The notes under the pieces are model-generated. The model did no database searches and was not told the DNA's origin. It saw only the letters and a program-made list of their open reading frames with translations. A DNA stretch of 64,000 bases from VBOC01 sp035635475 (GTDB taxonomy: Bacteria; Bacteroidota; Ignavibacteria; UBA10030; SZUA-254), in contig DASQAZ010000134.1 of the NCBI GenBank assembly GCA_035635475.1, positions 13,525 to 77,524 on the forward strand. Reading direction: 5' to 3'. Shown piece after piece: positions 28,501 to 37,196 of this stretch. Each line of letters starts with the position of its first letter. The first letter of the stretch is position 1. A program made the translations under genes and the position numbers.

Positions 28501-29049
28501 CTCACGCAATACGCCCTGACCGATGAGCGGACGTACGCTGACGAGCGCTCTATGAGAATCCGCTGGCAATTGGTGAAAGAGTTCTCGAACCAAACCGACC
28601 TGACCGAGAAAAAGGACAACCTCAGCTCTCAGCAAGTTGACTATCGCGCCCGGAACATTGTCTCCCGGGCCTTCTCGACCGACTGGGCCTACCGTCCCGA
28701 ACAGAGCGTCGAGCTCGGGATCAGGGTATCGGTCGGCGAGGCGGTCAATTTCGACACCGCAACCGCGCGGCTCAACACAGAATCGGCCCGCCTTGTCTAT
28801 TCGCTGAGCGAGAAGGGCCAGGCAAAGGGTGAACTCGGCCGGGAGGAAGTCCTTCTTCATAGGGCCGGAGTTCAGATTCCGTTTGAGCTCACCGAGGGTA
28901 GGGTGGGAGGGAAATCCTGGCTCTGGCATTTCAGCTTTGATTACAGGATGACACAGTTTCTTCAGAGCACGATCTCCTACGACGGCCGAAGTGAAGGAGG
29001 CTCGCCTACGGTGCATACGGCGAAAGCAGAAGTTAGGGCATTCTTCTAA
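25555..29049 (+). CDS. Very large outer-membrane/cell-surface protein of unknown function
   Basis: This 1164-residue protein starts with a signal peptide (LLLAACIFFITSLRAQ). It has a beta-rich N-terminal domain with a conserved-looking block (GSIARGITVGSNRDLSLNSG, then QEVDKVFIELRG and SATLGDFNLGLSG). Long stretches of alternating polar and hydrophobic residues follow, as in a many-stranded barrel, and it ends in Phe-Phe (KAEVRAFF), an outer-membrane insertion signal. At about residues 848-860 DVNGNHIVDDADF resembles a dockerin/EF-hand calcium loop. I do not recognise a characterised family. It diverges from the tyrosine operon and is followed by a 359-bp gap, so it is probably transcribed alone. 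Confidence 0.72.
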   Translation: MRSVSLLREHRGLLLAACIFFITSLRAQGPSPVEAGNFIIETFKLAPGDSAVSLRHRFIIPGTETVLLDTVRLRSGVDYSLDARTGLLTVHRTGTPRPLIVSVRYQALPFSFKEVYTHREAAARPDSAARISASKAPGGFSFDQIFGSNLQKSGSIARGITVGSNRDLSLNSGFRMQMAGNLTDDVEVVAALTDENSPIQPEGTTRTLQEVDKVFIELRGTHLSATLGDFNLGLSGTEFGRLNRKLQGAKGRASYRGGNAEGDVLVAGALARGKYATNQFDGKDGVQGPYRLTGQHNERDIIVIAGTERVYVNGERMTRGESADYIIDYAVAEITFTPTKLISRVSRIVVDFEYTDRQFNRSLLAFKSENSFSNHRLTVNASALEENDNEDSPIDITLSDSDKAILRSAGNDRLKAVRSGAVLQGPGKGQYIRKDTTVASPSGPDTSLSIYRFSPSDTAAAVYSVTFSYVGSGKGDYDLIAAGRYQFAGLGKGSYLPIRFLPMPSAHRFADLSVGGQLTGDLKLEAEYAFSNFDPNRFSEIDDENNSGSAANVSLHYDQKELRIGGHGLGSIEASLKERFIDHRYVSPDRANEVEFNRKWNILDSSSRDEELREGSFAYRPVPVLSLAAGLGWMRRGEPYVSRRYTASASVSGERIPRATYEFELIRSRDAFVDDDGTWFRHRGLAEYAIGSFTPGISYNGEVLRSRALGTDTLNRRSFRFHELGPRLGSDSLGSMSVHAELLWRWADSLSSGLLKPASRSLTQSYNWQLRDWNSLASSLTVTFQNKVFLEPFRRPGESDVQTVLVRSQTRFNPGHAIESDWFYELSTEQTARPERVYQQVPKGTGNYVYLGDVNGNHIVDDADFRLTRFDGDFISVIVPTGLLIPVTDLKASSRIRLNGGRLFKGHEWFENVLGALSSETYLRVDEKSSEADKKQIYLLHLSHFLNDQTTIAGSDLITQDLYLLENRPEFSMRFRYSRRKGLTQYALTDERTYADERSMRIRWQLVKEFSNQTDLTEKKDNLSSQQVDYRARNIVSRAFSTDWAYRPEQSVELGIRVSVGEAVNFDTATARLNTESARLVYSLSEKGQAKGELGREEVLLHRAGVQIPFELTEGRVGGKSWLWHFSFDYRMTQFLQSTISYDGRSEGGSPTVHTAKAEVRAFF

Positions 29050-29216
29050 GGTGATACCTTCCCCATCCGATCACGGGCATTCGGGAGTGAGGTCTCATAT
29101 CCGGCTATTGTTCCACGCCGTTTCACATGTGAACAACGGACGAGCAGGAGATTTGCATCGAGTGTGTACAATCGTCCTTGGTGTGAGAAAATTTTTTTTC
29201 ATCGTGCATTTTTATC

Positions 29217-29245
29217 TTGCTTTTCTTTTCCAATATGTTTATAAT
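29217..29245 (+). promoter_or_regulatory. Sigma-70-like promoter upstream of ogt
   Basis: TTGCTT (29217-29222), a 17-bp spacer and a perfect TATAAT (29240-29245) lie in the 359-bp gene-free stretch 29050-29408. The leader to the ogt ATG would be about 155 nt. A run of eight T residues just upstream (near 29192-29199) could act as an UP-like element. I see no gene or clear terminator in the rest of this gap. Confidence 0.5.
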
Positions 29246-29408
29246 GACAGCACGCTGGTCGCTCGCACGCGTGCTCGTTCTTCCACTCGCCGTACGCGTC
29301 ATTACTCATTCGAAAAGGAAATCTGAAGGGGGATGTAAGATCAGTCTTGCCGTTCTGTATTATCCCGACACACGATCAAAGACCATGATTCTCCCAGAAT
29401 GAACATCT

Positions 29409-30032
29409 ATGCTTGAAGATCTTGCAACTATTGATACTGCAAGCGTTGCAAACTCGGTAAAGAAGAGGACAAGATTCGAGGGTGAGAGAGAAGGAGGCAC
29501 GGGCCCCGGAGCCCAGGACACGCGGACGAAGATTTACTGCACGTCATTCGATTCCCGCATCGGCCGCATTTACGTCGCATCGACCGAGAAGGGGGTCTGC
29601 AAGATCAGCGTGCCCAAGGAATCGCGGAAGGATTTTTTTGAATGGCTCAAGAGACACTTCGACCTCGAAAACGTCCTCGACAACAGGGCGCGCAACAAGG
29701 AGGTTATCGACCAGCTGAGCCGCTATTTCAACGGCAAACTGGCGAAATTTACCTGCCCCCTCGACCTGCTAGGGACGCCGTTTCAAATACGGGTTTGGAA
29801 GGAGCTGTCGAAAATCGCGTACGGGACGACGATCACGTACAAACATCTGGCGAAGCGCGTTGCCGCTCCGAAGGCCTCTCAAGCCGTCGGACGTGCCAAC
29901 AGCGCCAACCCGCTGCCGATCATCGTGCCCTGCCACAGAGTCCTCGGATCGAACGGCGCTCTCGTCGGCTATTCCTGCGGCGTGAAGACGAAAGAATTCT
30001 TGCTGCGGCTCGAAGGCGCGATCATTTTATAG
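29409..30032 (+). CDS. ogt: Methylated-DNA-protein-cysteine methyltransferase
   Basis: This suicide enzyme takes the alkyl group from O6-alkylguanine onto its own cysteine. The signature PCHRVLGSNGALVGYSCG places the acceptor at C175, with the Arg finger in VGRANSANP (R162) and the helix-turn-helix FQIRVWKELSKIAYGTTITY. The ribonuclease-H-like N-terminal domain is present but the first 38 residues are unlike the family, so translation might start later. It heads a DNA-processing group: ogt, an N6-adenine methyltransferase, and a PcrA/UvrD helicase. Confidence 0.93.
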   Translation: MLEDLATIDTASVANSVKKRTRFEGEREGGTGPGAQDTRTKIYCTSFDSRIGRIYVASTEKGVCKISVPKESRKDFFEWLKRHFDLENVLDNRARNKEVIDQLSRYFNGKLAKFTCPLDLLGTPFQIRVWKELSKIAYGTTITYKHLAKRVAAPKASQAVGRANSANPLPIIVPCHRVLGSNGALVGYSCGVKTKEFLLRLEGAIIL

Positions 30033-30075
30033 CGGCGCCGCAGGAGTCAGTCCCCGACCATTGCGGGGCCGCTCG

Positions 30076-31602
30076 ATGACTGCGGCGATCGGAACTGTCT
30101 TCACTCCGGAACCGTGGGCCCTGTGGCTGATCGGGAGGTATGGCGTCGTCGAGAGGTGGCTCCGCGGCGCTTCAATACTGGATCCAACGTGCGGGAACGG
30201 TCAATTCCTCGTCTCCATCATCGCAACGGCCCTCGAGGGCGGAATTCCCCCCCGGAAGCTTCCATTGGAAAGTCTCTTCGGCATCGAGAAAGAGAAGACG
30301 CTCGTCGATGAGCTGCGGGACCGCCTCGCGCGGGATTTCGGGATCGAGATGCCGGCCCGTAACCTGATCACCCGAGATATTTTGGAAGAAGGTCCCGTGC
30401 TCAAGACGAACATCCTCATCGGTAATCCCCCCTGGATGAATTTCACGGATCTGCCCGACGATTATAAAACCCGGTTAAAGCCGCTCTTTCTCGAATACGG
30501 CCTGGTGAGAGACGCGAGGAGCCTTCTCCTGGGTCATGCAAGGACCGATCTGGCCGCTTTGATTATAGCCAAGACGATCCATTCCAATCTCGCTGCGAAC
30601 GGAGAAGCGTACTTCTTCGTTCCACTTTCCCTGTTCTTGAATGAAGGCGCCCACTCGGGGTTCAGGCAATTCAACGCCCGTGATGTGCGATTCTCGGTCG
30701 GCGAATTGATCGACCTCGAGGGTACAGGTGCGTTTCCCGGAATTGCAACGCGCTTTGGGGCCGCGCGCTTCCGGCGCGATCTGATCCAACGTTATCCCAT
30801 TCCCTGCATCAGATACGAATCCGGCCGCTGGCGCCGATGGTGGGCTGCTCCGGTCAGAAAAGACCACGGCGCGCTATCGATACTCACGACTCGCAAAGCG
30901 TTCGAGAGCTTCAAAACTCTCCGGCTGACGCTTCCGCCCGGAGCAAAACCCCGCCAGGGCGTTAACACGTGCGGATCCAATAGTGTGATGATTTTCTCTG
31001 ACGTAAAAAGAATCAGCCCTGATCTCGTGACCGCCCGGTCGAAGAAATTCGGAACCGTGACCCTCCCTTCGAGATTCCTCTACCCCCTTCTCGACCGCCG
31101 GGTATTCGACAACCCGCGGCAAGTGCCGGAAGACTTCATCCTGCTGCCCTATGATGAATCTTCAGGTAAGCCGCTCGATCTCCTAGAAATTACGGAGTAT
31201 CCCGAGCTATGGGAATATCTGAAGGCGGCGTCATCCATGCTGCGGGCGCGAAGGGGGGCGTTGATCGGAAACTGGATCCGGCGCGGTTACTGGTGGGCCT
31301 CTCTCGGCGTCGGGCCCTACTCGTTCATGCCGTACAAAGTTGCATGGATGGCATATGGACGCACGTCATTCAAGCCCAGGGTTTTTCGGACAAACCTCGG
31401 CAAACCGTGGCAGGGGAATCAGGCACTCCACGCCTACGTGCCGTGCCGGACGAAGTCCGAGGCGGAGAGCACCTTGAGAGCCCTGTCTCGCCCAGAGATC
31501 GCCGCCTATTTGGAATCATTCAAGATGTCGGGTTCGAGGAGCTGGGCGCAACCGGGGAGGATCGCCAGGATCTGTGAGTATGCGGACGATGCAGGAATCT
31601 AG
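30076..31602 (+). CDS. Orphan N6-adenine DNA methyltransferase, Eco57I/TaqI-like
   Basis: The 508-residue protein has the hallmarks of a gamma-class N6-adenine methyltransferase: the entry motif GTVFTPEPWALWLI, the SAM-binding motif I ILDPTCGNGQFLVSI, the acidic motif GIEKEKTL and the catalytic motif IV as NPPW. The C-terminal half has target-recognition features seen in TaqI/Eco57I enzymes (PRQGVNTCGSN and PYSFMPYKVAWM). No nuclease domain is fused and no restriction gene adjoins it, so it is either an orphan regulatory methyltransferase or has an RNA or other substrate. The ATG at 30076 is preferred to TTG 30061. Its end overlaps the helicase start by 23 bp. Confidence 0.82.
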   Translation: MTAAIGTVFTPEPWALWLIGRYGVVERWLRGASILDPTCGNGQFLVSIIATALEGGIPPRKLPLESLFGIEKEKTLVDELRDRLARDFGIEMPARNLITRDILEEGPVLKTNILIGNPPWMNFTDLPDDYKTRLKPLFLEYGLVRDARSLLLGHARTDLAALIIAKTIHSNLAANGEAYFFVPLSLFLNEGAHSGFRQFNARDVRFSVGELIDLEGTGAFPGIATRFGAARFRRDLIQRYPIPCIRYESGRWRRWWAAPVRKDHGALSILTTRKAFESFKTLRLTLPPGAKPRQGVNTCGSNSVMIFSDVKRISPDLVTARSKKFGTVTLPSRFLYPLLDRRVFDNPRQVPEDFILLPYDESSGKPLDLLEITEYPELWEYLKAASSMLRARRGALIGNWIRRGYWWASLGVGPYSFMPYKVAWMAYGRTSFKPRVFRTNLGKPWQGNQALHAYVPCRTKSEAESTLRALSRPEIAAYLESFKMSGSRSWAQPGRIARICEYADDAGI

Positions 31603-33805
31603 CCTGAGCGATCTCAACCCCAGGCAACAGGAGGCGGTGAAGACCGTTGAAGGGCCCGTTATGGTCCTCGCCGGACCCGGAAGCGGCAAGACCCGGGTCC
31701 TCACACATCGGATCGCGCACTTGATGAAGATCGGCGTTCCCCCGTATTCAATACTTGCCCTGACCTTCACCAATAAAGCGGCCGGTGAAATGAAAGAGCG
31801 CATCACCCGGCTCGTCGGCGATCAGGCCGCACGCCTCTGGATGGGGACATTTCATTCACTCCTCGCGAGACTCTTGAGGGTGGAATGCGAGAAAATTGGC
31901 TTCCAGAAAAACTTTTCTATCTACGATGCGCAGGATAGCCTCGCGCTTATAAAGCGCATCATGAAGGCGGCGAACATCCCCGCGCAGCAATTCAATCCAG
32001 CAGCGATCCGCTCGCGGATCAGCGGAGCGAAAAACCAATCGCTCTCCCCCCCGGAATATGCGCGGCTCGCAACAGACCCGTTCGAAGAAAAGGCCGCCCG
32101 CATTTATGCGGAGTACCAGGCGGGCCTGAAGCGGCAGAATGCGATGGACTTCGACGACCTGCTCCTGCTGCCGCTCGAGCTCTTTGAAGGGCACCGGGCG
32201 GTTCTTTCAAAATACCAGGATCGATTTCGATTCATTCTGGTCGATGAGTATCAGGATACCAACCGCGTTCAGTACGCTCTCGTGAAGCTGCTCGGGGCAA
32301 AGTACCGGAATGTGTGCGTCGTCGGCGATGACGCCCAGAGCATTTATGCGTTTCGGGGGGCTGATATACGGAACATACTGGATTTCGAGCGGGATTACCC
32401 CGATGCGAAGATCATTCGCCTCGAACAGAATTACCGGTCCACAAAAACCATCCTCGCCGCCGCCGACCAGGTCATCAAGAACAATATCGATCAAATGCGG
32501 AAGGATCTCTGGACCTCGAACGCAGCCGGCGATTTGATTACGGTGCTCGAGTGCGAGGACGACCGGCAGGAAGCCGCAACGATCGTATCGTTGATCTATG
32601 AAGAATCCCGCAAACTCAAAATCGATCTCTCCGGTTTTGCGATCATGTACCGGACGAACGCGCAATCGAGGACGCTCGAAGATGCCCTGCGCCGCAGCGG
32701 CGTTTCTTATGTAATCGTCGGAGGCATCGAATTCTATCAGAGAAAAGAAATCAAGGATGTCCTGGCGTATCTCCGGGTGCTTGCCAATAATGCCGACGGC
32801 GAAAGCCTCCTGCGGGTCGTCAACTATCCTCCCCGGGGACTCGGTGAGGCGGCGCTGAATCGGCTCGCCGAGTTTTCTTCGGACAAGGGGATCAATCTCC
32901 TCGACTCGGCCGCGAGAGCGGGGGAGATAGCGGGGTTGTCAGCCTCGGCGAAGCGGAGCTTCACGGAGCTTGCCGCGCTATTTAAGAAGTACCGCGGCCT
33001 GTCGGCGGAAGTGTCGGTGAGCGAGCTCGTACGAGCGATGATCGACGAAGTCGGGATCCTCACGCTCTTAAAAGAGGAGGGCACCCCCGAATCGATGGCG
33101 CGGCGGGAAAACGTGCACGAACTGTTGTCGGCAATTTCCGAATACGCCGACCAGCACTCCGGCTCGACGCTTGAGGATTTCCTCCAGGAAGTCTCCCTGC
33201 TTTCGGATGTGGATCAATGGGACGATACCCATGCCGAGGTCACCCTCCTGACGCTCCATGCCGCCAAGGGCCTGGAATTCCCCGTCGTGTTCATCTCGGG
33301 TCTGGAGGAAGGACTGCTCCCATTTTACACATCCCCGATCGGCCCGAAAGATCTGGAAGAGGAGCGGCGGCTGTATTACGTCGGCGTCACGCGGGCGATG
33401 AGGAAGTTGTATCTAAGCCGCGCGAGGATCCGCTACCGGTTCGGCGACGTGACATTCCAGTCCGCCTCCCGCTTTCTCGATGAGATCGAACCCTCCCTCG
33501 TCGAAACGGTCAATGTTGCCGGCCGCTCCCGGCCGCAGCGGCGCATGCCTCAACCGGCGCGCTCACAGGTCGGAACGGCCGATTCCGACTCGCGATATTT
33601 CTCCGATCCCCCCGCTGAGACGGGATCCGATTTCGATCAGCCCCAGGCTCTCAGGATCGGCGGATTCGTGGAACACGAAATCTTCGGCAGAGGGAAAATC
33701 CTTGATCTGTCGGGCAACGGAGAGACGCTGAAAGCGGTGGTCGATTTTCCGGAGGCAGGAAGAAAAAACCTTCTTGTTCGGTATGCGCGGCTCAAAATCC
33801 TCTAG
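31580..33805 (+). CDS. pcrA: DNA helicase PcrA/UvrD
   Basis: A 741-residue SF1A 3'-5' helicase for repair and removal of recombination or transcription blocks. Motifs are complete: LNPRQQEAV (Q motif), AGPGSGKTRVLTHR, LTFTNKAAGEM, LVDEYQDTNRVQY, DDAQSIYAFRGADIRN, TLHAAKGLEFPVVF and YVGVTRAMRKLYLS. The C-terminal VEHEIFGRGKILDL is the tudor-like PcrA/UvrD end domain that contacts RNA polymerase. The ATG at 31580 has AGGA 9 bp upstream; GTG 31574 is possible. It overlaps the methyltransferase gene by 23 bp, implying co-expression. Confidence 0.94.
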   Translation: MRTMQESSLSDLNPRQQEAVKTVEGPVMVLAGPGSGKTRVLTHRIAHLMKIGVPPYSILALTFTNKAAGEMKERITRLVGDQAARLWMGTFHSLLARLLRVECEKIGFQKNFSIYDAQDSLALIKRIMKAANIPAQQFNPAAIRSRISGAKNQSLSPPEYARLATDPFEEKAARIYAEYQAGLKRQNAMDFDDLLLLPLELFEGHRAVLSKYQDRFRFILVDEYQDTNRVQYALVKLLGAKYRNVCVVGDDAQSIYAFRGADIRNILDFERDYPDAKIIRLEQNYRSTKTILAAADQVIKNNIDQMRKDLWTSNAAGDLITVLECEDDRQEAATIVSLIYEESRKLKIDLSGFAIMYRTNAQSRTLEDALRRSGVSYVIVGGIEFYQRKEIKDVLAYLRVLANNADGESLLRVVNYPPRGLGEAALNRLAEFSSDKGINLLDSAARAGEIAGLSASAKRSFTELAALFKKYRGLSAEVSVSELVRAMIDEVGILTLLKEEGTPESMARRENVHELLSAISEYADQHSGSTLEDFLQEVSLLSDVDQWDDTHAEVTLLTLHAAKGLEFPVVFISGLEEGLLPFYTSPIGPKDLEEERRLYYVGVTRAMRKLYLSRARIRYRFGDVTFQSASRFLDEIEPSLVETVNVAGRSRPQRRMPQPARSQVGTADSDSRYFSDPPAETGSDFDQPQALRIGGFVEHEIFGRGKILDLSGNGETLKAVVDFPEAGRKNLLVRYARLKIL

Positions 33806-33891
33806 GAATCTCAAGCCCGCTTCATTGCATTTTCCTCTTTTCTTTAGTAAGTTCCGTCAGAATCTACCCTTTTTGCGGAGAAAGTGATTCC

Positions 33892-34134
33892 ATGGAGCGT
33901 TTTGTCGCGGTAGCAACGTACATGAATGAACTCGAAGCGGAGCTGGCGCAGGCGACACTGGCTGCGGCCGGCATCGAGTCATTTCTCAAGTACGAAGATA
34001 TCGGGGGGATGCTTCCCGTGCTTCAGGAATCGGAGGGTGTGCGGGTCCTCGTCGAAGAAGAGCGTCTCGTGGAGGCCCGGGCTGTGCTGAACGAGCGCGC
34101 CGAGGAAGATACCTCTTCGCAGCCGCCCGATTGA
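33892..34134 (+). CDS. DUF2007 family protein
   Basis: This 80-residue protein matches DUF2007 (putative signal-transducing protein): VAVATYMNELEAELAQATLAAAGI, a short loop, then GVRVLVEEERLVEARAVL. The fold is a small alpha-beta sandwich distantly like GlnB, and its function is unknown. ATG 33892 follows the ribosome site GGAGAAAG. It stands between the helicase and the permease with gaps of 86 and 53 bp. Confidence 0.85.
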   Translation: MERFVAVATYMNELEAELAQATLAAAGIESFLKYEDIGGMLPVLQESEGVRVLVEEERLVEARAVLNERAEEDTSSQPPD

Positions 34135-34187
34135 TTCAATAAGACCACACCCGATTCTTTCCCCGTTTATGTCCCCTCATCACTAAG

Positions 34188-35696
34188 ATGTCGATGCTCA
34201 AACAACTGCTCCGGAGGAAAGACCTCGACGCGATTCTCCGCGAGAGCGAAGTCCCCCAGCACCAGCTCAAACGCGCGCTCGGCGCCTTCGACGTCGTTAT
34301 GCTCGGCATCGGGGCCATCATCGGGGCGGGCATCTTCGCAACGATCGGCACTGCCGCGGCAGGTGACGCCTCGCGATTGGGCGCAGGCCCCGCGCTTATT
34401 CTTTCATTCGTTCTCACCGGCGTCGCGTGCGGCTTTGCGGCGCTCTGCTACGCGGAGTTCGCGGCCATGGTTCCGATCTCCGGAAGCGCTTATACCTACT
34501 CGTATGCCACGATGGGCGAGTTCGTTGCTTGGATCATCGGCTGGGATCTGATCATCGAGTACGCGGTCGGAAACGTCGCCGTCGCCATAAGCTGGGGAAA
34601 TTATTTCAAGACCTTTGTCGCGGGGTTCCATCTCTTCATCCCCGATTGGCTCTCGACCGATTACCGGACTGCAGGAAGAATCCCCGGTCTGCTCGAGAAT
34701 GCCCCCCACATTTTTGGCGTCCCGATTGTGTTTAATATCCTCGCCTTCGGCATTGTTTCGCTGATCACGATCGTGCTCGTGATCGGAATAAGAGAAAGCG
34801 CGAGAATCAATACGCTCATGGTCCTTCTGAAGCTGGCCGTTCTAGGGTTTTTTGTCTTTGTGGGGTGGAAGTACGTGAAGCCCGAAAACTGGCATCCGTT
34901 CGCCCCCAACGGTTGGGGAGGGATCCAGGCCGGCGCTGCGGTCGTCTTCTTCGCCTATATCGGGTTCGACGCCGTTTCGACGGTGGCCGAGGAAGTTCGT
35001 AATCCCAAGCGCGACCTGCCGAGGGGGATCATCGGCTCTTTGATCGTGTGCACGGTGATTTATATCGTCGTCGCCGCCGTCTTCACGGGCATTATACCCT
35101 ATTCCGCCCTCGTCCAGATGCTGGCGACGAAGCAGGCGGAGCCGCTGACGCTCGCTCTGGAATATGCCAACATCGAAAAGTATGCAGGCCTGTTTGTTGG
35201 GATTGTTGCATTCGGCTCGGTCGTCGCGCATACTGCAGTGCTGCTTGTCTTCCAGCTCGGGCAGCCGAGAATTTTCTTCTCGATGGCCAGGGACGGCCTG
35301 CTGCCAGCGGGGTTCGCGAAGGTGCACCCGAAGTTCCGCACGCCTTATGTCACGACGATTCTGACGGGTGTGGCCGTGGGGGTTTGTTCAATGTTCGTCA
35401 GCATCGACGAGATGGTCGATCTGACAAATATCGGGACGCTTTTTGCGTTTGCGCTCGTCTGCACGGGAATTCTCATTCTGCGGAAACGCGACCCGAATCG
35501 CCCGAGAGGTTTCAGAACACCATGGGTTCCTGTCGTTCCCATGCTCGGAATCGGTTCGTGCCTTTACCTGATGCTGGGACTGCCCGCGGTGACGTGGGTC
35601 CGGTTCGGCGGGTGGTTAATAGTGGGAATGGTGATCTATTTCCTCTACGGCTTCAAGAAGAGCGGATTACTGCGGGATCAGGTTTCGCCTAAATAA
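34188..35696 (+). CDS. APC-family amino acid permease
   Basis: A 502-residue inner-membrane transporter with about 12-14 hydrophobic segments. The first helix carries the family signature GIGAIIGAGIFATIGTAA, the unwound substrate/cation site of APC transporters, and the protein has the CAT-like EVRNPKRDLPRGIIGSL loop. The cationic amino acid transporter (CAT/YfnA) branch is the best fit, but the substrate cannot be decided. Its end overlaps the convergent livF gene by 19 bp, so no separate terminator fits between them. Confidence 0.9.
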   Translation: MSMLKQLLRRKDLDAILRESEVPQHQLKRALGAFDVVMLGIGAIIGAGIFATIGTAAAGDASRLGAGPALILSFVLTGVACGFAALCYAEFAAMVPISGSAYTYSYATMGEFVAWIIGWDLIIEYAVGNVAVAISWGNYFKTFVAGFHLFIPDWLSTDYRTAGRIPGLLENAPHIFGVPIVFNILAFGIVSLITIVLVIGIRESARINTLMVLLKLAVLGFFVFVGWKYVKPENWHPFAPNGWGGIQAGAAVVFFAYIGFDAVSTVAEEVRNPKRDLPRGIIGSLIVCTVIYIVVAAVFTGIIPYSALVQMLATKQAEPLTLALEYANIEKYAGLFVGIVAFGSVVAHTAVLLVFQLGQPRIFFSMARDGLLPAGFAKVHPKFRTPYVTTILTGVAVGVCSMFVSIDEMVDLTNIGTLFAFALVCTGILILRKRDPNRPRGFRTPWVPVVPMLGIGSCLYLMLGLPAVTWVRFGGWLIVGMVIYFLYGFKKSGLLRDQVSPK

Positions 35697-36394
35697 GCCT
35701 TCCGAACCCCCTCGTTCTTCGCGATCTCCGACGCCTTCCCCTCGATCATCAGCTCGCCGGTTTCGATGACATAGGCGTAGTGGGCGATCTGCAGGGCAAG
35801 ATGTGCATTCTGTTCGACCAGAAGGATCGTCATCCCGAGCTCCCGGTTGATCTCCTGAATCTTTTCGAAGATTGTCTTTACCAGAATCGGGGCGATGCCC
35901 AATGAGGGCTCATCGAGGAGCAGAAGACGGGGCCGCGTCATTAAGGCCCTCCCGATAGCGAGCATCTGCTGTTCTCCGCCCGAGAGTGTCCCCCCGGGCT
36001 GTTTGATTCGTTCCTTGAGGCGGGGGAAAATCGAAAAGACGAACTCCATGTCATTCTGGATTTCGGCGCGGTTGTTCCGGAGGTAAGCGCCCATTTCAAG
36101 ATTTTCTTTCACCGTGAGGTTGGCGAAAATCATTCTTCCCTCCGGAGCCTGACCGACACCGAGGGCGACGATTTCATGCGGGGGGCGATTGGTGAGTTCC
36201 ACATCCTCGAAGCGGATCGTTCCCCTGGACGCTTTGACGAGGCCGGAAATCGTCCGCAGGGTCGTGGTTTTGCCCGCTCCATTTGCCCCCAGCATCGTCA
36301 CGATCTGACCTCGTGCGATTGAGAGCGAAACTCCCTTGATCGCATGGATTGCACCGTAGCGCACCTCGAGACGTTCGATCGTAAGCATGGTCAT
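35678..36394 (-). CDS. livF: Branched-chain amino acid ABC transporter ATP-binding protein LivF
   Basis: This 238-residue ABC ATPase has Walker A GANGAGKTTTLR, the signature LSGGEQQML, Walker B LLLLDEPSLG and the H loop of ILLVEQNAHLAL. The IVTMLGANGAGKTT and VRKAYLGE features are typical of LivF. ATG 36394 (MTMLTIERLEV) is chosen; ATG 36388 is equally possible, and the longer frame upstream intrudes into livG. It is the last gene of the liv operon, 19 bp after livG. Confidence 0.93.
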   Translation of the reverse strand: MTMLTIERLEVRYGAIHAIKGVSLSIARGQIVTMLGANGAGKTTTLRTISGLVKASRGTIRFEDVELTNRPPHEIVALGVGQAPEGRMIFANLTVKENLEMGAYLRNNRAEIQNDMEFVFSIFPRLKERIKQPGGTLSGGEQQMLAIGRALMTRPRLLLLDEPSLGIAPILVKTIFEKIQEINRELGMTILLVEQNAHLALQIAHYAYVIETGELMIEGKASEIAKNEGVRKAYLGET

Positions 36395-36413
36395 GGGATG
36401 GCGGCCCGCGTCG

Positions 36414-37196
36414 TCAGGCGGCCTGTTCTCCGAGATAAGCCTCGATAACGCTCGGGTTGTTCCTGATCGCTTCGGGAGACCCCTCCGCGATCTTGATGCC
36501 GTAATCGAGCACAATGATCCGCTCGCAGATTCCCATGACAACCTTCATGTCGTGTTCTATCAATAGAATCGCGATATCAAACCTCTCCTTCACCAGCCGG
36601 ATCAGCCGCATCAGCTCCACCTTTTCAGTGGCATTCATGCCCGCTGCCGGTTCGTCTAGTAATAGCAGCTGCGGTCTTGTGGCCAGCGCCCGGACAATCT
36701 CGGTCCGCCGCTGATCGCCATAAGGGAGCGACGTCGCCCGTTCGTTCATCACCTGAGTCAGGTTAAAAATTTCCAGAAGTTCAACGATCGACGCCCGGAC
36801 GGCGCGCTCTTCCTCGTGGAACCTCGGGAGCTGCAGGGTGGAGTGGCTGAAACCGTGGCGGAGAGTCTTGACAAACGATACTTGGATGTTTTCATAGACG
36901 GTGAGGCTCGGGAACAGGCGGATGTTCTGGAAGGTTCTGCCGATCCCGAGTCCGGCGATCTGATACGGCTTCAGTCCCACGATATTCCGGCCATCGAACA
37001 GGACGCTCCCCTTTGTTGGCTGATAGACTCCGGTGATCATATTGAATACCGTCGTTTTTCCGGCGCCGTTTGGTCCGATCATTCCGAGCAGATCGTGGCG
37101 GCCGATCCCGACTTCGAGAGCGGAAACGGCGGTGAGCCCCCCAAAATTTATTCCGCACGCCCTCAGCTCGAGGATGTTCCCCGCCGTGGTCTTCAC
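36414..37196 (-). CDS. livG: Branched-chain amino acid ABC transporter ATP-binding protein LivG
   Basis: This 260-residue ABC ATPase shows Walker A GPNGAGKTTVFN, LivG-specific ITGVYQPTKGSVLFDG and GIGRTFQNIRLFPSLTVYEN, signature LPYGDQRRTEI (in place of canonical LSGGQ), Walker B LLLLDEPAAGMN and H loop LIEHDMKVVMGI. With LivF it powers uptake through LivH and LivM. Its start overlaps the livM stop by 4 bp. Confidence 0.94.
   Translation of the reverse strand: MKTTAGNILELRACGINFGGLTAVSALEVGIGRHDLLGMIGPNGAGKTTVFNMITGVYQPTKGSVLFDGRNIVGLKPYQIAGLGIGRTFQNIRLFPSLTVYENIQVSFVKTLRHGFSHSTLQLPRFHEEERAVRASIVELLEIFNLTQVMNERATSLPYGDQRRTEIVRALATRPQLLLLDEPAAGMNATEKVELMRLIRLVKERFDIAILLIEHDMKVVMGICERIIVLDYGIKIAEGSPEAIRNNPSVIEAYLGEQAA

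Noticed and set aside
29217..29402. Possible 61-residue gene in the gap before ogt
   Set aside because: It begins at a non-ATG codon inside the best promoter of the gap, lacks a ribosome site and has no family-like sequence.
30076..31602. Restriction-modification system
   Set aside because: No endonuclease domain or neighbouring nuclease gene is present; only an orphan methyltransferase can be supported.
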